DNA of 64,000 nt from Macrobrachium rosenbergii (GCF_040412425.1 NC_089781.1:53516986-53580985); one strand, 5' to 3'; positions 22,240 through 33,709 are shown, numbered from the stretch's first letter. Translations and numbers: made by a program. The notes: a model not told the origin generated them from the letters alone.

Positions 22240-23450
22240 ACAATGAGACAAATGAATTCTTTGTACCTTTCATTAAAAAGGCAGCAGACAAAGCTATTCC
22301 TCATTCAAAACCCCATAATAAAAAAACATAAAGTCCTCTGGTGGTCAGATGATCTATCTGAATTAGTATGAGAAAAACACTCTCTAGCAAGAAGATTCAA
22401 TAAAATAAATGAATCAGAACCGAAAGTATGGTAAAAATGATAATTAATTGTACTCTTAGAAATAGATGCATTAAAACCTTTATATAATAAAATATCAGCT
22501 AAATTTAGAAAGGAAGTCATAAAAGGTCAAATAATATCTTGGAGGTCCTACGTATCAGAAATAACAAGCGAAACATCCAATCAAAAAGTGTGGGAAGAAA
22601 TCTGAAAAATAAATGGAACAAACAGACTACCCAGAGAAGCTGTATTAGATAATGGCAAAAAAATTTTAGATCCCTTCGAAATTAGTAACTTAATCGGGGA
22701 AAGTTTTGCCAAAATAAGCAGTGACCAAAATTCGGACAAACATTTAAAAAAAAATAAAGAATACAGCAGAATCTATAACACGTAATTTTGAGACAAAGGA
22801 AGATATATATTATAATAAGAAATTCAATATGGAAGAATTGGATTATGCTGGACTGAACAGTTATAAATCTGCTCCTGGAGGTGATGATATTTGCTTTGAA
22901 ATGATTTGCCACTTAGCACCTTTGGCAAAATCATACTTATTAAAACTTTACAATCATTTATGGCTCAGAAGCTTGTTTCCTGATGAATGGCGAAATGCCA
23001 TAATAATTTTTATATTGAAACCTGGAAGAGGTCGTAGTAATGTGAACAATTATAGACCAATCTCTTTAACATGTTGTCTTTGCAAGTTGTTGGAGAAGTG
23101 AAAATGAAATTTTAACTCCTCCCCAGTTTGGTTTACAATGTAATCGATCTACATTAGATTCTCTATCTAATTTGGAAGACCACATACGAGGATTTGAAAG
23201 AAAGCAAATTACAGTAGCTGTCTTTTTTGACATCCAAAAGGCATATGACACTACAAGGAGGTATGCAATATTAAAATCATTATTACATAATAATAACATA
23301 TGTGGCCATCTTCTTAAGTTTATTAAAAACTTTATGACTGATTGCACTTTCCAGGTGAGAATAGATAATGTTTATTCTAAGACATTTCCACCTGAAAATG
23401 GAGTTCCACAAGGGAGTGTCCTTAGTGGTCTTTTGTTTATATTAGCAATT
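22240..23450 (+). pseudogene. ORF2-RT: LINE-A reverse transcriptase N-terminal half, L1 copy
   Basis: After the linker, 22829-23101 reads SAPGGDDICFEMI, LFPDEWRNAII and NNYRPISLTCCL, the standard non-LTR RT blocks. FFDIQKAYDTT (22228-equivalent block 2) is at about 23222-23255 and NGVPQGSVLSGLLF is near 23395-23435. The coding sequence stops at 23450, where DIRS-A is inserted. The YADD-equivalent and the rest lie past 31673. A deletion or frameshift near 23100 removes a few residues. Confidence 0.85.
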
Positions 23451-23790
23451 AAGGGATTTTGACAAAGGAAAAATCTATTTCTGAGGAAGGTCCCGTGTCA
23501 CCCGGTGAAATTCCATTATAGCACGAATTTCTAGGTATAATATGCTAGATATACCAGAGAAAAAGAGCTTTCAGGAAAGCTGGGGTTACTACCCCCAGAT
23601 CGAGCGTCTTCTCTAGGGAAGACGTCGGTATAACGAAGGGTGAGTGAAAGATCACTACCACGGAGTCTTACTCGAAAGATCTCTCCCTATCAAAACCCCC
23701 AGAACAGAGCGGTGAGCCGTTACAGCCCCTACACCCAACACCCGCCAGCTCGGCGACACCAGCGCCACCTACCTCATTCCATGCTAGCAC
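23451..23790 (+). repeat. DIRS-A left inverted terminal repeat
   Basis: About 300 bp (23488-23790) are the inverted copy of about 31362-31655. Shared blocks include ATTCCATTATAGCACGAAT and GGAAAGCTGGGGTTACTACC. The outermost 37 bp (AAGGGATTTTGACAAAGG and onward) are unique to this end. Confidence 0.92.
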
Positions 23791-23844
23791 TAACCCCAGA
23801 CTTGGCATGTGCAAGTAGGGGAGCAATAGGTGAGTCAGGGAGGG

Positions 23845-23935
23845 TCACCGGGTGACACGGGACCTTCCTCAGAAATAGATTTTTCCTTTGTCAAAATCCC
23901 TTTTCTGAGTCCAGTCCCGTGTCAGCCGGTGAAAT
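23845..23935. repeat. DIRS-A internal complementary region
   Basis: A 91-bp segment in which the complement of the left terminus (58 bp) is fused directly to the complement of the right terminus (33 bp), with the joint at 23902/23903. In DIRS replication models this region templates joining of the two ends into a circle. Here both halves are perfect matches. Confidence 0.93.
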
Positions 23936-24536
23936 AGTGACAGAGAATCATGCCAAGGCTGCAAACTACGAGGAAACAAGGTAATCTGAAGAAAAAAACA
24001 TAAATTACGAAAACAGTTTTAATCAGGGAATCTCTTACATGTAGCAAGAACACTAAACCTAAGGCACATCAAAGACTTAATATTATGAAAAGTAAAATGG
24101 GGAAGTCCCCGGCACGACGGGAAGAGGCCAAAAAAAAATACTTAATACTACTAAAGCATATTGACACATGAAATTTGCATAAGATAAATGGCATATACAA
24201 CCTTAAAGCTACACACGTAAACTTAGGCTAAACACGTAAGAGACAAAATCAAATGGGAAATAAAATATACAGTACATATACATATATCTGGGGTACATGG
24301 AGCAAAATAAAAACCACCCAGTACCCCACAAGAAAATACAATCATAACATGTCAGATTACAGTTTCCACTCAACAGAGACAAGATACATCAATATGAGGA
24401 GCCAGGCAGTGAGGCATGATCAACCAGGAGGATAAGCAGAGAAGTAAATGAGGCAGGCGGATGGGGGAAAGGGGAGGATAAGGATATGATTAGTTAAGGT
24501 GGGAGATGACACTTCCCACAGCTATTGTAGAAAATT

Positions 24537-25460
24537 TCAGGGCTTGAGCGATTTTAAATAGTGGCATTTAAACACTAGAGGTGATTTCCAACCCGTGTAT
24601 TTAGATAGTTCTGAGAAGTCCATATTATGAAAGTAATTAATGGAAGTAGCAACTGCTCAAATATCATGAACCTTAGGAACTGAATCTGGGTTGGCCTGTT
24701 TAATAAAATACAGAATTTGTTGTCTTATAGCATTCAGTGAAAGAGTACCACCTTTCTCCCTGATAAAAAGAGGACCCGACTTACTCTGTGGAGTTCTTAA
24801 AGGTAAGATTTAAGTGTATAAACTGGACATAAAGACTGGTCTTGTGGAAGGGGCACCACCTTCCAAGGAGACCATCTGTCTTGTGGGTCTTCGTTTTTGG
24901 CTAAGAATCTAGGGTCAGGGGAAAGGAGGACCTCTCCGGACGGGAGGAAGTTCACAAAATTATCACCTCTAGTGAGAGCCGATAGCTCTGAGATTCTAGC
25001 ACCTGAAGCCAAGCTAATCAGAAATAAGGTCTTCCTTAACAGATCCTGATAAGAGCATTGAAAGTTGTCCATCTCTGATGCTAACTTAAGGACGTCATTG
25101 AGAAACCACGTAACGGAATGTGGGCGTGATACGGGTCTCAGACGAGCGCATGCTCTGGGGATAGATGAAAAATAGGAATCTGTAAGGTCGATTTTAAAGC
25201 CGTATAGAAATACTTTCTTCAGGGCTGACTTGGCTGTGGTAATAGTGGCCGGAGCAAGGCCTTTCTCAAACAGTGACCTAAAGAAAGAAACTCCTAAATT
25301 AGTCGTCATGATTTTGGCTTCAGATGCTTTCAGGAAGGAGGCTAATTTTTTGACTGCTGAGTCATACTGTCTAAGAGTAGAATCTCTTTTATCTGATTCA
25401 AGAAACAGAGTGTTGACAGGGTCAATGTTTGCTCCTTTTGGGCTGCGAATTTTATAAAGT
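24537..25460 (-). pseudogene. YR: DIRS-A tyrosine recombinase (one frameshift, one stop)
   Basis: Integrase of the tyrosine recombinase family. N-terminal SAM-like part: STLRQYDSAVKKLASFL near 25370. Core: LASGARISELSALTRG near 24990, with catalytic Arg I intact; the SPDPRFLAKNEDP block near 24900; CPVYTLKSYL near 24810. A one-base insertion near 24798-24803 shifts the frame. The rest reads GPLFIREKGGTLSLNAIRQQ, then HDI followed by TGA at 24657-24659 exactly where the second catalytic Arg (HxxR) is expected, then KYTGWKSP and the catalytic-Tyr block FKCHYLKSL near 24560. Stop TGA at 24537-24539. One C-to-T change (CGA to TGA) would explain the lost Arg. About 300 residues, normal for the family. 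Confidence 0.88.
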
Positions 25461-26300
25461 CCATAAAACTAGGGCATTCTGAATTCTTGAGGAAGCTGAC
25501 ACAGTCTTGGTTTGTACTGTCTGGGTCAGTATGGGTTTGGGAATCCGAAGACTCCGCAATCCCAGTTCCTGAAGAAGAGGGAACCAATTGCTCTTCGGCC
25601 AATAGGGGGCTACTAGGGCTGGTTGACCTTTGAATGTCCTGAGTTTGTGTAATACTTTCAGCAGTAAATTTATTGGAGGGAACAGATAAATTTTCTCCCA
25701 ATTGTTCCAATCTATTGTCATTGCGTCCGTGGCGTACGCCTGAGGGTCCAGGTTGGGGGCCACATAACAGGGGAGCTTGAAGTTGCTCTCCGTCGCGAAC
25801 AGATCCACTTGGAGACCCGGAACCCGGCGGCAAATCCATTTGAAAGACTCCCCGTCCAGGGACCACTCCGTCTCCAACGGAGTAGTCCTGACAGGGAATC
25901 CGCCACCACGTTCCCGCACCCCGCTAGGTGGGTGGCTGACAGGTGCCAGCCGTGCTTGTTCGCCAGGGAGAAGATAGCAACCATTACTTGGTTTACTCGA
26001 CCTGATTTGGAGCCGCCCCTGTTGATGCAATGAACTACCACTGCGCTGTCCAATACCAGCCTGATATGAATCGGTTGGGGGCGGATTTTCTTTAGAGTTA
26101 GAAAGACCGCCATAGCTTCCAGGGTGTTTATATGGAACTGCTGAAACATTGTGGACCACGTTCCTTGTACTTTTGTTTTGGTGAATATCCCCCAGCCGCT
26201 TAGGGAAGCGTCTGTGTGAACAACTAGTGCCGGAGGGGGAAATTGAAGCGGAACTGTTTGGACAGGCCTCTGACTGTGGCCCAAGGCCGCAGTCTTGTTT
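25455..26300 (-). pseudogene. RH-MT: DIRS-A RNase H and methyltransferase-like segment
   Basis: RNase H: VVHTDASLSGWGIF near 26215, INTLEAMAVFLTL near 26120, VLDSAVVVHCINRGG near 26050 and LSATHLAGCGNVVADSLS near 25945 give the D-E-D-D set. Downstream, in a shifted frame, VDLFATESNFKLPCYV near 25800 and IYLFPPINLLLKVL near 25690 resemble the segment found after RNase H in DIRS elements and often called Dam-like methyltransferase, with the FPP in place of the PPY-like motif. WPKSNWFPLLQELG near 25590 ends the polyprotein, just before the recombinase. A frame change near 25880-25930 breaks it. Confidence 0.82.
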
Positions 26301-27311
26301 TTAAGATTCGAGGAATAGAAGAGACCTTGTCTCTGAGCTTGACATTGGCTCGACTCCGCCACACTCTGTTTATGTCTTTTAGTTTCGCTTTTAAGAGCAG
26401 GTTTGTCACTGAGGCAAATTGAAGAGACCCAAGGACCCTTTCTTGGGATCGGCGGGATGCTGATTGATTTTTGAGAAATTTCCTGGTGAGAGATGCTATC
26501 TCTTTCCTCTTGGGAGGCGGGAGAGATAACGTGTGAGAGGACAGATCCCACTGGAGACCCAGCCACTGAAACCGGGACTCGGAGTCAGGCGGGACTTCTC
26601 TCTGTTCAGTTGAAAACCCAACGACTCCAGGAAGTTGATGACTATGGACGTAGCCTTCTGACACTCCAGAACTGTTGGTGCCCAAATTATCCAATCGTCC
26701 AAATACGCTGCTAGGGATATCCTCGGGACCGGAGTTGTTGAACTACCGTGTCCGCCAGCTTGGTGAATACCCTGGGCGCAATGTTTAGACCGAAGGGCAT
26801 GACCCTGAAGGAGTAGGCTTGATTCCCGAGTCTGAAACCGAGGAACTGAGAGAAGTTCAGCGCAATCGGGACGTGATAATAAGCGTCTGAAAGATCGATA
26901 GAGGTGGTGACGGCTCCACGCGCGAAGTAGAGTCCGTTACCTGAGCTACCGTAAGCATGCGAAATTTGTCGCATTTTATGTAGAGATTTAGACGTGACAG
27001 ATCCAGGATCACTCTTTGCTGATCGGAGTCTTTTTGGGAACAGTGAATAACCTGCCTTGAAACTTTAGGTGCCTTACTTTCTTTATTGCTTGTTTGTTGA
27101 GCAATTCTGCCACGTAATCCTGTAGGATTGATGAGGGTGGCTGGTAAAACCTGGTTGGAGGAGGAGGGTCCTTGATCCAGCTCCATCCTAGACCTTTGGA
27201 CACAATGCTGTGTGCCCAAGGGCTGAAGGTCCATTGGTCCCTGAACCAATACAGGCGACCACCTACCTGTGTTCTCTCAGTGGGAGGGAGCGGGTTTGTT
27301 CCCTCTACCAC
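26301..27311 (-). pseudogene. RT: DIRS-A reverse transcriptase (frameshifted)
   Basis: Minus-strand blocks: LLNKQAIKKVRHLKFQGR near 27090 (entry to the fingers), VILDLSRLNLYI near 27005, TTSIDLSDAYYHVPI near 26905 (first catalytic Asp), FRVMPFGLNIAPRVFTKL near 26790, then a one-base shift before AAYLDDWIIWAP near 26700 with the YxDD-type active site intact, and LGFQLNREKSRL near 26610. The later part (SFQWLGLQWD-like and RKEIASLTRKFL near 26480) is the connection to RNase H. All catalytic Asp residues are present; at least two frameshifts (near 26730 and 27010) disable it. Confidence 0.9.
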
Positions 27312-28660
27312 GTCCAGGTTTTCCCTCTTGGGGTGGTGTTTGCTTTTCCTCTATGAGGGCCCTGCCTCTTCCCCCTTGCGATCCTGTTAAGGCCGTGAAA
27401 GTATCCACGGCCCTCATAGGTGGGGTTGTATGCTGGCGAAGCAACATGAGGGCGCAGCAAGGGAATGAGCTGGTTGGACCAGCACATATTGTTGGGGTGA
27501 GCCTTTGAGGTGGAAGGCTGTGCCACTGCCGAGACCGGGACGGCTTGAACTACCGCCTGATGGTGGGGCCTCTTATGCCTCCTGAAACATTTGCCTCCTC
27601 TTGTCTGGGGGCAGCCAGATTCTGGGGTCTTGTGCTTGTAGGCAGAAATGCCCCAGCGAGAGTGCAGACTCTGGTTGGCCCTTGTAGCCTCAGCCATAAC
27701 ATTCGTAACCTCTTCTTCTGGGAAGAGGTTAGGCCCCCAGATTGAGCTCTTTACGAGCTTGTTAGGCTCGTGACGGATAGTGGCATCAGCAAAAATGAAT
27801 TTTCTGCATTCCAGTCTGGCCATGATGAATTCAAAAAGGTCAGACTGAAAGCCAGCTAGCAGGGACTTAGCCAAGACTTGAAAAAATGGCTCGTCCGCGC
27901 AGGAGACGGCAGTGGCTTCCGTAAGGCAGACGGAGTTCAGGGACCGGGCTAGCTTAGTCCGGGCATCAAACTCCGCCTTTAGCAAAAGATTCCGGCAGCT
28001 TGGGAGCTGTTCACTAAACTGTGAGGAAGCACAGAAGGGGTCCAACTTCCCGACAGTGAAAGTGGACGGAGCATCCATCCAGAACTCGTCACTTCCCGGG
28101 AATACCAGGGAAGTGGGGTCTGTTTCCCTCAGCTGCGGTAATGGATTACCTTCAAAGCACGCTCGGGCCGTAGCCAGAGCGACTTTGTTCAAACAGGGGT
28201 GGGTGTTGTCTCCCAGGGCAAACATGGTGAAGTTGCCCTTGAAAGGAGTCAACTTTGTGTTGTCTGCCTGCCACTCCGTCAGAGTGCGCAGGAGAGCCGA
28301 CTGAGCTTGGTCCCTAGGGACGATGACAGTCTCCTAGGAACCTTATCAGAACTAACCCATGCTTCCTCCTGTTAATCTTACGAAGCCTGGGTAGGGGGCA
28401 AGAGATCGGGGAAGAATTCAATTCCTCCAACCGTCTCATGCCAAGACCTTCAATTGTAAGTTTGCCATCATGTTGGATGGCCCGGAGGGTGAAACGCCAA
28501 GGGTTACCGACATCGAAAAGGCGGAGGTCCGCTGTGTCGGGGATGACATACTGGGGTTCGGCTGGGGTGGTTTAGCCATTCCCGCCAGTATATTATCATA
28601 ACTGGCAAACTTTTCGGATATCTTGTTGAATCTTTGTGTCAATATCCTCCGTGAACCTTT
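27305..28660 (-). pseudogene. gag: DIRS-A gag-like C-terminal part
   Basis: A 315-residue open segment (28252-27305) is followed closely by the RT entry, overlapping it slightly in another frame as in many DIRS elements. It contains a mixed helical region (FSEQLPSCRNLLLKAEF near 28010), a His/Arg-rich basic patch (RRHKRPHHQAVV near 27560) and a Gly/Arg-rich end. Further upstream (28436-28642) reads a partner piece with QRFNKISEKFASYD. Stops and frame changes near 28260 and 28430 separate the pieces. No enzymatic motif is seen. Identity as gag comes from its position and basic tail. Confidence 0.6.
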
Positions 28661-28774
28661 TTAAAAGCTGGTTCGCAAAGGCCTCTGCGTCAAAGGCAGG
28701 CTGGCGAGGAGGGCTTGGTTTTGCTGCCCTCTTACTCGCGCCTTTGCCGGAGGAACCAGACTTGCTCCCGGAGG

Positions 28775-29593
28775 CTACAGGTGCTGAGACCTTAGCCTTC
28801 GACGGGGGAAAGGCGTGCTTTCTTGGAGGGACGAGGACTTATAGCCCTTCGCCTTCCATGAAGTCTTCAACTTCAACTTGGGGATAGCTGATGGAGCTCT
28901 ATCACCCAAGGAGGAAGACTTCCCAAAACCTGAAAAGGAAGAAATGGAAGAAGCTGGGGAGTCAAAGGGGCCCGCCCCAACAACCTCACCTACCTCGCTA
29001 CTTACCACCTGGTCCTGTTCTACATTCATAGGTTCCAGGTCTAAGTCTAAGGCGGCGACGTCCTCTGAAACCTCAGCGTAGAGGATATCCACTTGGGGTG
29101 GCTGGGTCGCATCCCGGATCTGCTGGATGATGGGGTGGCAAGATCTTCTGGCACTGCGGCCGCCACCCGTGCGCCTGGGTAGAGCAGGTCCCTCAACCAG
29201 CGTCCGAGGGCGTAGGGCTTCCCGACGGAACATTTCCTACCAAACCCAGCCACCCAGGCCCGGAGGGATTCCAAGGCTGACTTCTTGGAGGACTCGTCCG
29301 CCTGTAAGAAAACCAGCAATTAGCCAAGGACGAAAAAACAGTCCGGGAACCACGTAAACAATATACAATATGAGGAGCAAAATGGAGGAAGACTGTCACT
29401 TACCGACTCATCCTGGACGGTTGCGCACAAGAGCGAAGCAAACCTCACAACCATCAGGGTGCCAAACTACAAGATCGTCGAGCCGGACCGCACAACCAGC
29501 GTGGGTCCGGCACACTACGTGACCGTAGGGTTGTTGGAGTGGCGGTACACCCGGCTCCTCACAGCGAACAGTTTGTAAGTGGAAAAAGTACAT
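28775..29593 (-). pseudogene. gag: DIRS-A gag 5' part with intron
   Basis: Exon 1 (29593-29404) reads the Cys/His-rich block VVCRTHAGCAVRLDDLVVW and GCEVCFAL. Exon 2 (from 29301) continues ADESSKKSALESLRAW, then IIQQIRDATQPPQVDILYAE near 29110, acidic AALDLDLEP near 29040 and the Ser/Lys-rich SSFSGFGKSSSLGDRAPS near 28920. It parallels copy 1 at 2662-3484. Small frame changes near 28850 and 29220 indicate decay. It joins the downstream gag part at 28436-28660. Confidence 0.6.
29302..29403 (-). other. Putative GT-AG intron in DIRS-A gag (copy 2)
   Basis: Minus-strand donor GTAAGTG (reads CACTTAC at 29397-29403) and acceptor TTTCTTACAG (reads CTGTAAGAAA at 29302-29311). It is 102 nt long and sits at the same exon boundary as the 103-nt intron of copy 1. 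Both splice sites are intact although the intron body has diverged. Confidence 0.65.
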
Positions 29594-31361
29594 GAACCTA
29601 CCACTCTAAGCAATCTAAAGCCGGCAAGGCCGAATTTCAACTACAACCGGAATACTCCGGCGGAGAAGAAACCCTTATCATAAACTGGGCCAATAAGCTC
29701 TAAAATACACAGAGTGGAAGGTAAAAGCTTCCAGACCCGGAATACTCCGGGGAATGAAAGGAATGAGACAACAAGAACTCACCGCAAGGGCTGCCAGTAA
29801 AAATAACGGCGGAACCCCGGGTGTAGAACCGACTCACGTATATATATAAATGAGGAGAGTACTCCGTTAGATAAACACACTTATCTAAATATGTAAATTC
29901 ATAAACAATAACATTAAACAAGTGATGGTACAAAGGGTAAATGCTCCGGAGACCCGGAGGATCCGTTCCCCTTATATAATTATATGAATCCCTTTCTCAC
30001 TTACTTCCCGCCAGAGAAACAAGGTGGGCAAGATGCTCGTATATACATAACATAAGCCGGAGCAAGTATAATAACCTAGCCAAGTAACCCGACGGGAGAA
30101 AGAAGTGTGGGATAGAGTGTTGAACACGTTCGAGTAAACGAACCACCAACACCAACACAGCGATGCTGGGGACTGTATGGGAGGGAGTGAATCCTCTACC
30201 AAATGGAGGAGTCCCTGAACTCGGAGAAAACGCCATCTAGCGTCACCCGCACGAGTAGAGCAAGGCTGGAGGGGGGGGGGGGGGATGGAGTAGGGGAGAG
30301 TGGTAGGCTACCAAGAAAGAGAACAGGAGACAGGGGAAAAATATAACCCGCTCAACTGCACACATACACCACTCCAAGAAAAATGAAACTTGGGAGGGTG
30401 GCCTACTACTAAGGGAGGGAAGCTACCAAGCCCCGATGCCCGACTCCTGCCTAGGCAAAGCCTAATAGGGACCTAACCTAGTATAGGCTAGGAAAATGGA
30501 AGGAGTGCGGAGGGAGGAGGAAGCAAACAGGGAGAGAAATTTTGTGCCGAGAACCAACCGGGATCGAGAAGAGGGGGGCAAGAAGGCGATTAGCCTAGAG
30601 GAGACACATCCAAAGAACTCTATTCCCCAAAGGAAGGAAGAGAACTAAAGGGGCTCACTCTGCCCACCAAAAACGACCCTGGAGGAAACAGCAACCAAAA
30701 CTCCCTCAACTTGATGGATCTCCACACCCAGGGCAAGGGGATGGAAGCAAAACAAGCCTACTCCACTAAATAACCATCACACATAAAAAAACAAAAATGT
30801 GCTCAATAGGGTGCGTATCCTACCCGAGGCAGCGGTTAGATCTGAGGCTGCCGCCACCACGAGGAGGTAAACAATAAAATAATAAAATAAATTAAACAGA
30901 GAGCACCATCGCCAAGAATAAAATAATTAGCCTAATACAGAGTAAAATAATAAGGAACCCAACCTGGGGGGTACCTGGACAGGGCATCACCCTCAAAAGG
31001 CCGTAGGCCAATAATATGTAAATTTCGAAAAAAGGGGGCCACCGCAGGGAACCCGCCAGGAGGAGAACCATGGGGCAAAAAAAAAAAATCTATCTATAAC
31101 GACAAGGAGACAACCCCAACAGAAAAGAACTGATGGGGTCGCCTCGCATGATCGACATGGCTGGTGGAGGACGCCGTGGCGTCATAATAAGATCTCAATA
31201 TTTATAAAAGACGAGACCATAACAGCCAAAATATAGAACAAAACCCCACAAGAAGATGGTACTTAACTTGGAGATGGTAAAGCTGCTCGATGACATGGCG
31301 AAAGATGAAAATAAATCCAAAAATGATGGACGAGCACAAAAAGAAAAGGTAGCTATCACGT
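29594..31361 (-). other. DIRS-A ~1.8-kb leader
   Basis: Non-coding between gag exon 1 and the right terminal repeat, homologous to about 1000-2660 in copy 1. It has a G-run at about 30272-30284 and polypurine stretches near 30500-30760. I see no conserved protein. The promoter is expected here or in the terminal repeat. Confidence 0.6.
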
Positions 31362-31672
31362 GCTAGAAAATGGAATGAGGTAGGTGGCGCTGGTGTCGCC
31401 GAGCTGGCGGGTGTTGGGTGTAGGGGCTGTAACGGCTCACCGCTCTGTTCTGGGGGTTTTGATAGGGAGAGATCTTTCGAGTAAGTTTCCGTGGTAGTGA
31501 TCTTTCACTCACCCCTTCGTTATACTGACGTCTTCCTAGAGAAGACGCTCGATCTGGGGGTAGTAACCCCAGCTTTCCTGAAAGCTCTTTTCTCTGGTAT
31601 ATCTAGCATATTATACCTAGAAATTCGTGCTATAATGGAATTTCACCGGCTGACACGGGACTGGACTCAGAA
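31362..31672 (-). repeat. DIRS-A right inverted terminal repeat
   Basis: Inverted copy of about 23488-23790. On the minus strand it starts TTCTGAGTCCAGTCCCGTGT, the same start as copies 1 (605) and 3 (63007). Its outer 33 bp are mirrored in the internal complementary region. Confidence 0.92.
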
Positions 31673-33240
31673 AATGATATTTGTAACATGCTGCCGGTCG
31701 GAATGAAAAGCAACCTGTATAAGGATGATTTTGCCATACATTATACAGCATCACGCATAAAGCATGCAGAACGAATTATTAATAAAACCATAATAAAAAT
31801 AGATGAATGGACATCTTCTATAGGATTTAGAGTTTTCATAGAAGAAACTCAAGCTGTCATGTTTTATAAAAATAAAAATTGGAAAAAGGTGAAGAAATAG
31901 AATTGAAAATCAGAAACCATGATATACCAATTAGCTAAACTGCAAAATTTTGAGGATTAATATTTGATGCACACCTGAATTGGAAAGCACATATAACGTA
32001 CATAAAATCAAAATGCACAAGGGCTCCAAGTCTAATTAAAAAAACTGTCACACGCAAATTGGGGAGCTGGTAGACATAGTCTTACCATACTGTATAAAGC
32101 AACAAAGTTATCAATCATTGACTACGGTATTGAAATATATTGTTCAGCCTCAGAAGCAGCACTGAAAATATTAGATCCAATTCACAGTGAAGGACTAAGA
32201 ATATGCACAGGAGCATTTAGATCCTCACCAGTCTCCTCAGTACAAGTCGAATGTAGATGAACTGCCACTGTTCCTCCATAGGGAGTTCATAACAATGAAA
32301 AGTGCATTAAGAATCAAGACAAGTGATTCACCAACAAAAATCTATTTTATCTAAGGGATATATTTATAAACATTTATCCACCTCCCTTCCCAATTACAGT
32401 AGAGCTAATAGATTGTTTGAGTCACTGAACATAGATATACAAGTACCTTCAACAGTGAAGTTACCACCCCATTGGACCATGGATAAAGTAAGGACTTGCA
32501 CTCAGTTGAAATATTCATAAAAAAGTTCCTCATATACCCCAGAACACCATAGACAAAAAACCATAGATCATATAAGGCAAAAATGTTCACATTACGTGAT
32601 TTATACAGATGGGTCTAAATTGCAACATGGAGTAAGATATGCAGCTATATCCCAGAACAAGTCATATCAGTTATCTTTGCCTAATAATGCCTCAGTCTTC
32701 ATAGCAGAGTTGTGTGCAATCGCAGTAGCCATCAAAATTATAAAGCAAATATCATCCAACAATTTTGTGATTTTTAGCGACTCAAGAAGTGCTACAGAAG
32801 CCATTCAAGGTTACTACTCAAAAAATGATATTGTACAGGATATTGAAATATGTTGGATCCTTGCCCATGTAGGGATTAAAGGGAATGAAGAAGCTGATAA
32901 AGCAGCTAAAGAAGCAGTCCACATGGCAAGAGCAAATGTAAAAATCCCAATTAGTGATTACATAAGAGATATAAAAACAATCATTGTCAGTAAATGGCAA
33001 AATATGTGGAACGAGGAACCTATAAATAATAATTTGAAACATAAAATCCAGTGTTGGAAAATGGAGCTCATCATTTCAAAGAGAGACGTACACAAGTAAT
33101 TCTGAAACGTCTGCGAATGGGCCATACTCGCTTGACACATGGACACTTGATGAACAGTCCACATGGCCCTCCTCCCAAATGCCTAGAATGCAAAGTGTTG
33201 ATAACAGTCAAACATGTGTTGTGTGACTCCAGAATATAAT
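31673..33240 (+). pseudogene. ORF2-RT/RH: LINE-A RT C-terminal half, RNase H and zinc knuckle, L1 copy
   Basis: SNLYKDDFAIHYTASRI near 31710 is the active-site block; the usual Y-x-D-D reads YKDD. Thumb and linker follow with stops. RNase H: HYVIYTDGSKLQHG near 32600, FIAELCAIAVAI near 32700, FSDSRSATEAI near 32775, WILAHVGIKGNEEADKAA near 32855, giving all four acidic residues plus the His. The C-terminal zinc knuckle CLECKVLITVKHVLC is near 33180-33225. RNase H is one open frame over 32596-33099. Frameshifts and stops around 31895-32590 kill the gene. Confidence 0.85.
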
Positions 33241-33595
33241 CAACAGCGAGTATCAACCTTTGAAAAGGAATCGATGGGGAAATTTTGTCGGAAACTTATA
33301 CATTTTCAGTCATCCCAATTTTAACATTCGTGAAGAAGTGCAACATAATAGACAAATATAAAACCAAGTAAATAATGAAAATACAGAAGCCCGTATGGCA
33401 TTTAATGAATAAAAAAAAATTTATGTAATTTATTCTGAATTTTAATTTGTTTTGAAATTTTATTTTATTCTTTTTAATCTTTAATTTTTTGTTTTTTTAT
33501 TTTTTGCATTTATGGAAACGAGCAAATGTATTTATCGTATACATGTGTTTCAGTGTAAAAGCATGTTCATTATACAGTTTTTTCTTTTAAAACTT

Positions 33596-33709
33596 CATTT
33601 TCATTCATTCAAATGGCCTATTTGGTCCCAGTTCTAGGCCTATGACCTAGACCATTTTCATTCATTCAAATGGCCTATTTGGTCCCAGTTCTAGGCCTAT
33701 GACCTAGAC
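33596..33709 (+). repeat. 57-bp tandem duplication in LINE 3' UTR
   Basis: Two nearly identical units at 33596-33652 and 33653-33709, each with ATGGCCTATTTGGTCCCAGT. L2 and L3 carry only one related unit, so the duplication is private to L1. Confidence 0.9.

Larger units (their letters stand above)
18003..23450 (+). mobile_element. I-like LINE L1, 5' part (LINE-A family)
   Basis: It contains a duplicated 5' UTR, a CCHC-bearing ORF1, an AP-endonuclease region and the first half of RT. The element resumes at 31673 after the DIRS-A insertion. Order and content match L3 (43620-49903). A C-terminal RNase H and a (TAA)n tail place it with the I-like group (family knowledge). Many stops and frameshifts. 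Confidence 0.85.
23451..31672 (-). mobile_element. Complete DIRS-A retroelement (8,222 bp) inserted in LINE L1
   Basis: Both outer ends are defined by the internal complementary region. Bases 23451-23508 are exactly complementary to 23845-23902 (58 of 58), and 31640-31672 is exactly complementary to 23903-23935 (33 of 33). This is the diagnostic DIRS layout of inverted terminal repeats plus an internal region complementary to both outer ends. Gene order on the minus strand: gag with intron, RT, RNase H, methyltransferase-like segment, tyrosine recombinase. The host LINE sequence continues at 31673 with no target duplication. Size is near or above the usual DIRS range, partly because of a ~2-kb leader. 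Confidence 0.93.

Noticed and set aside
24797..25309. Bacterial or phage integrase gene
   Set aside because: The tyrosine recombinase sits in a DIRS retroelement with RT, RNase H and internal complementary region, so it is not of prokaryotic context.
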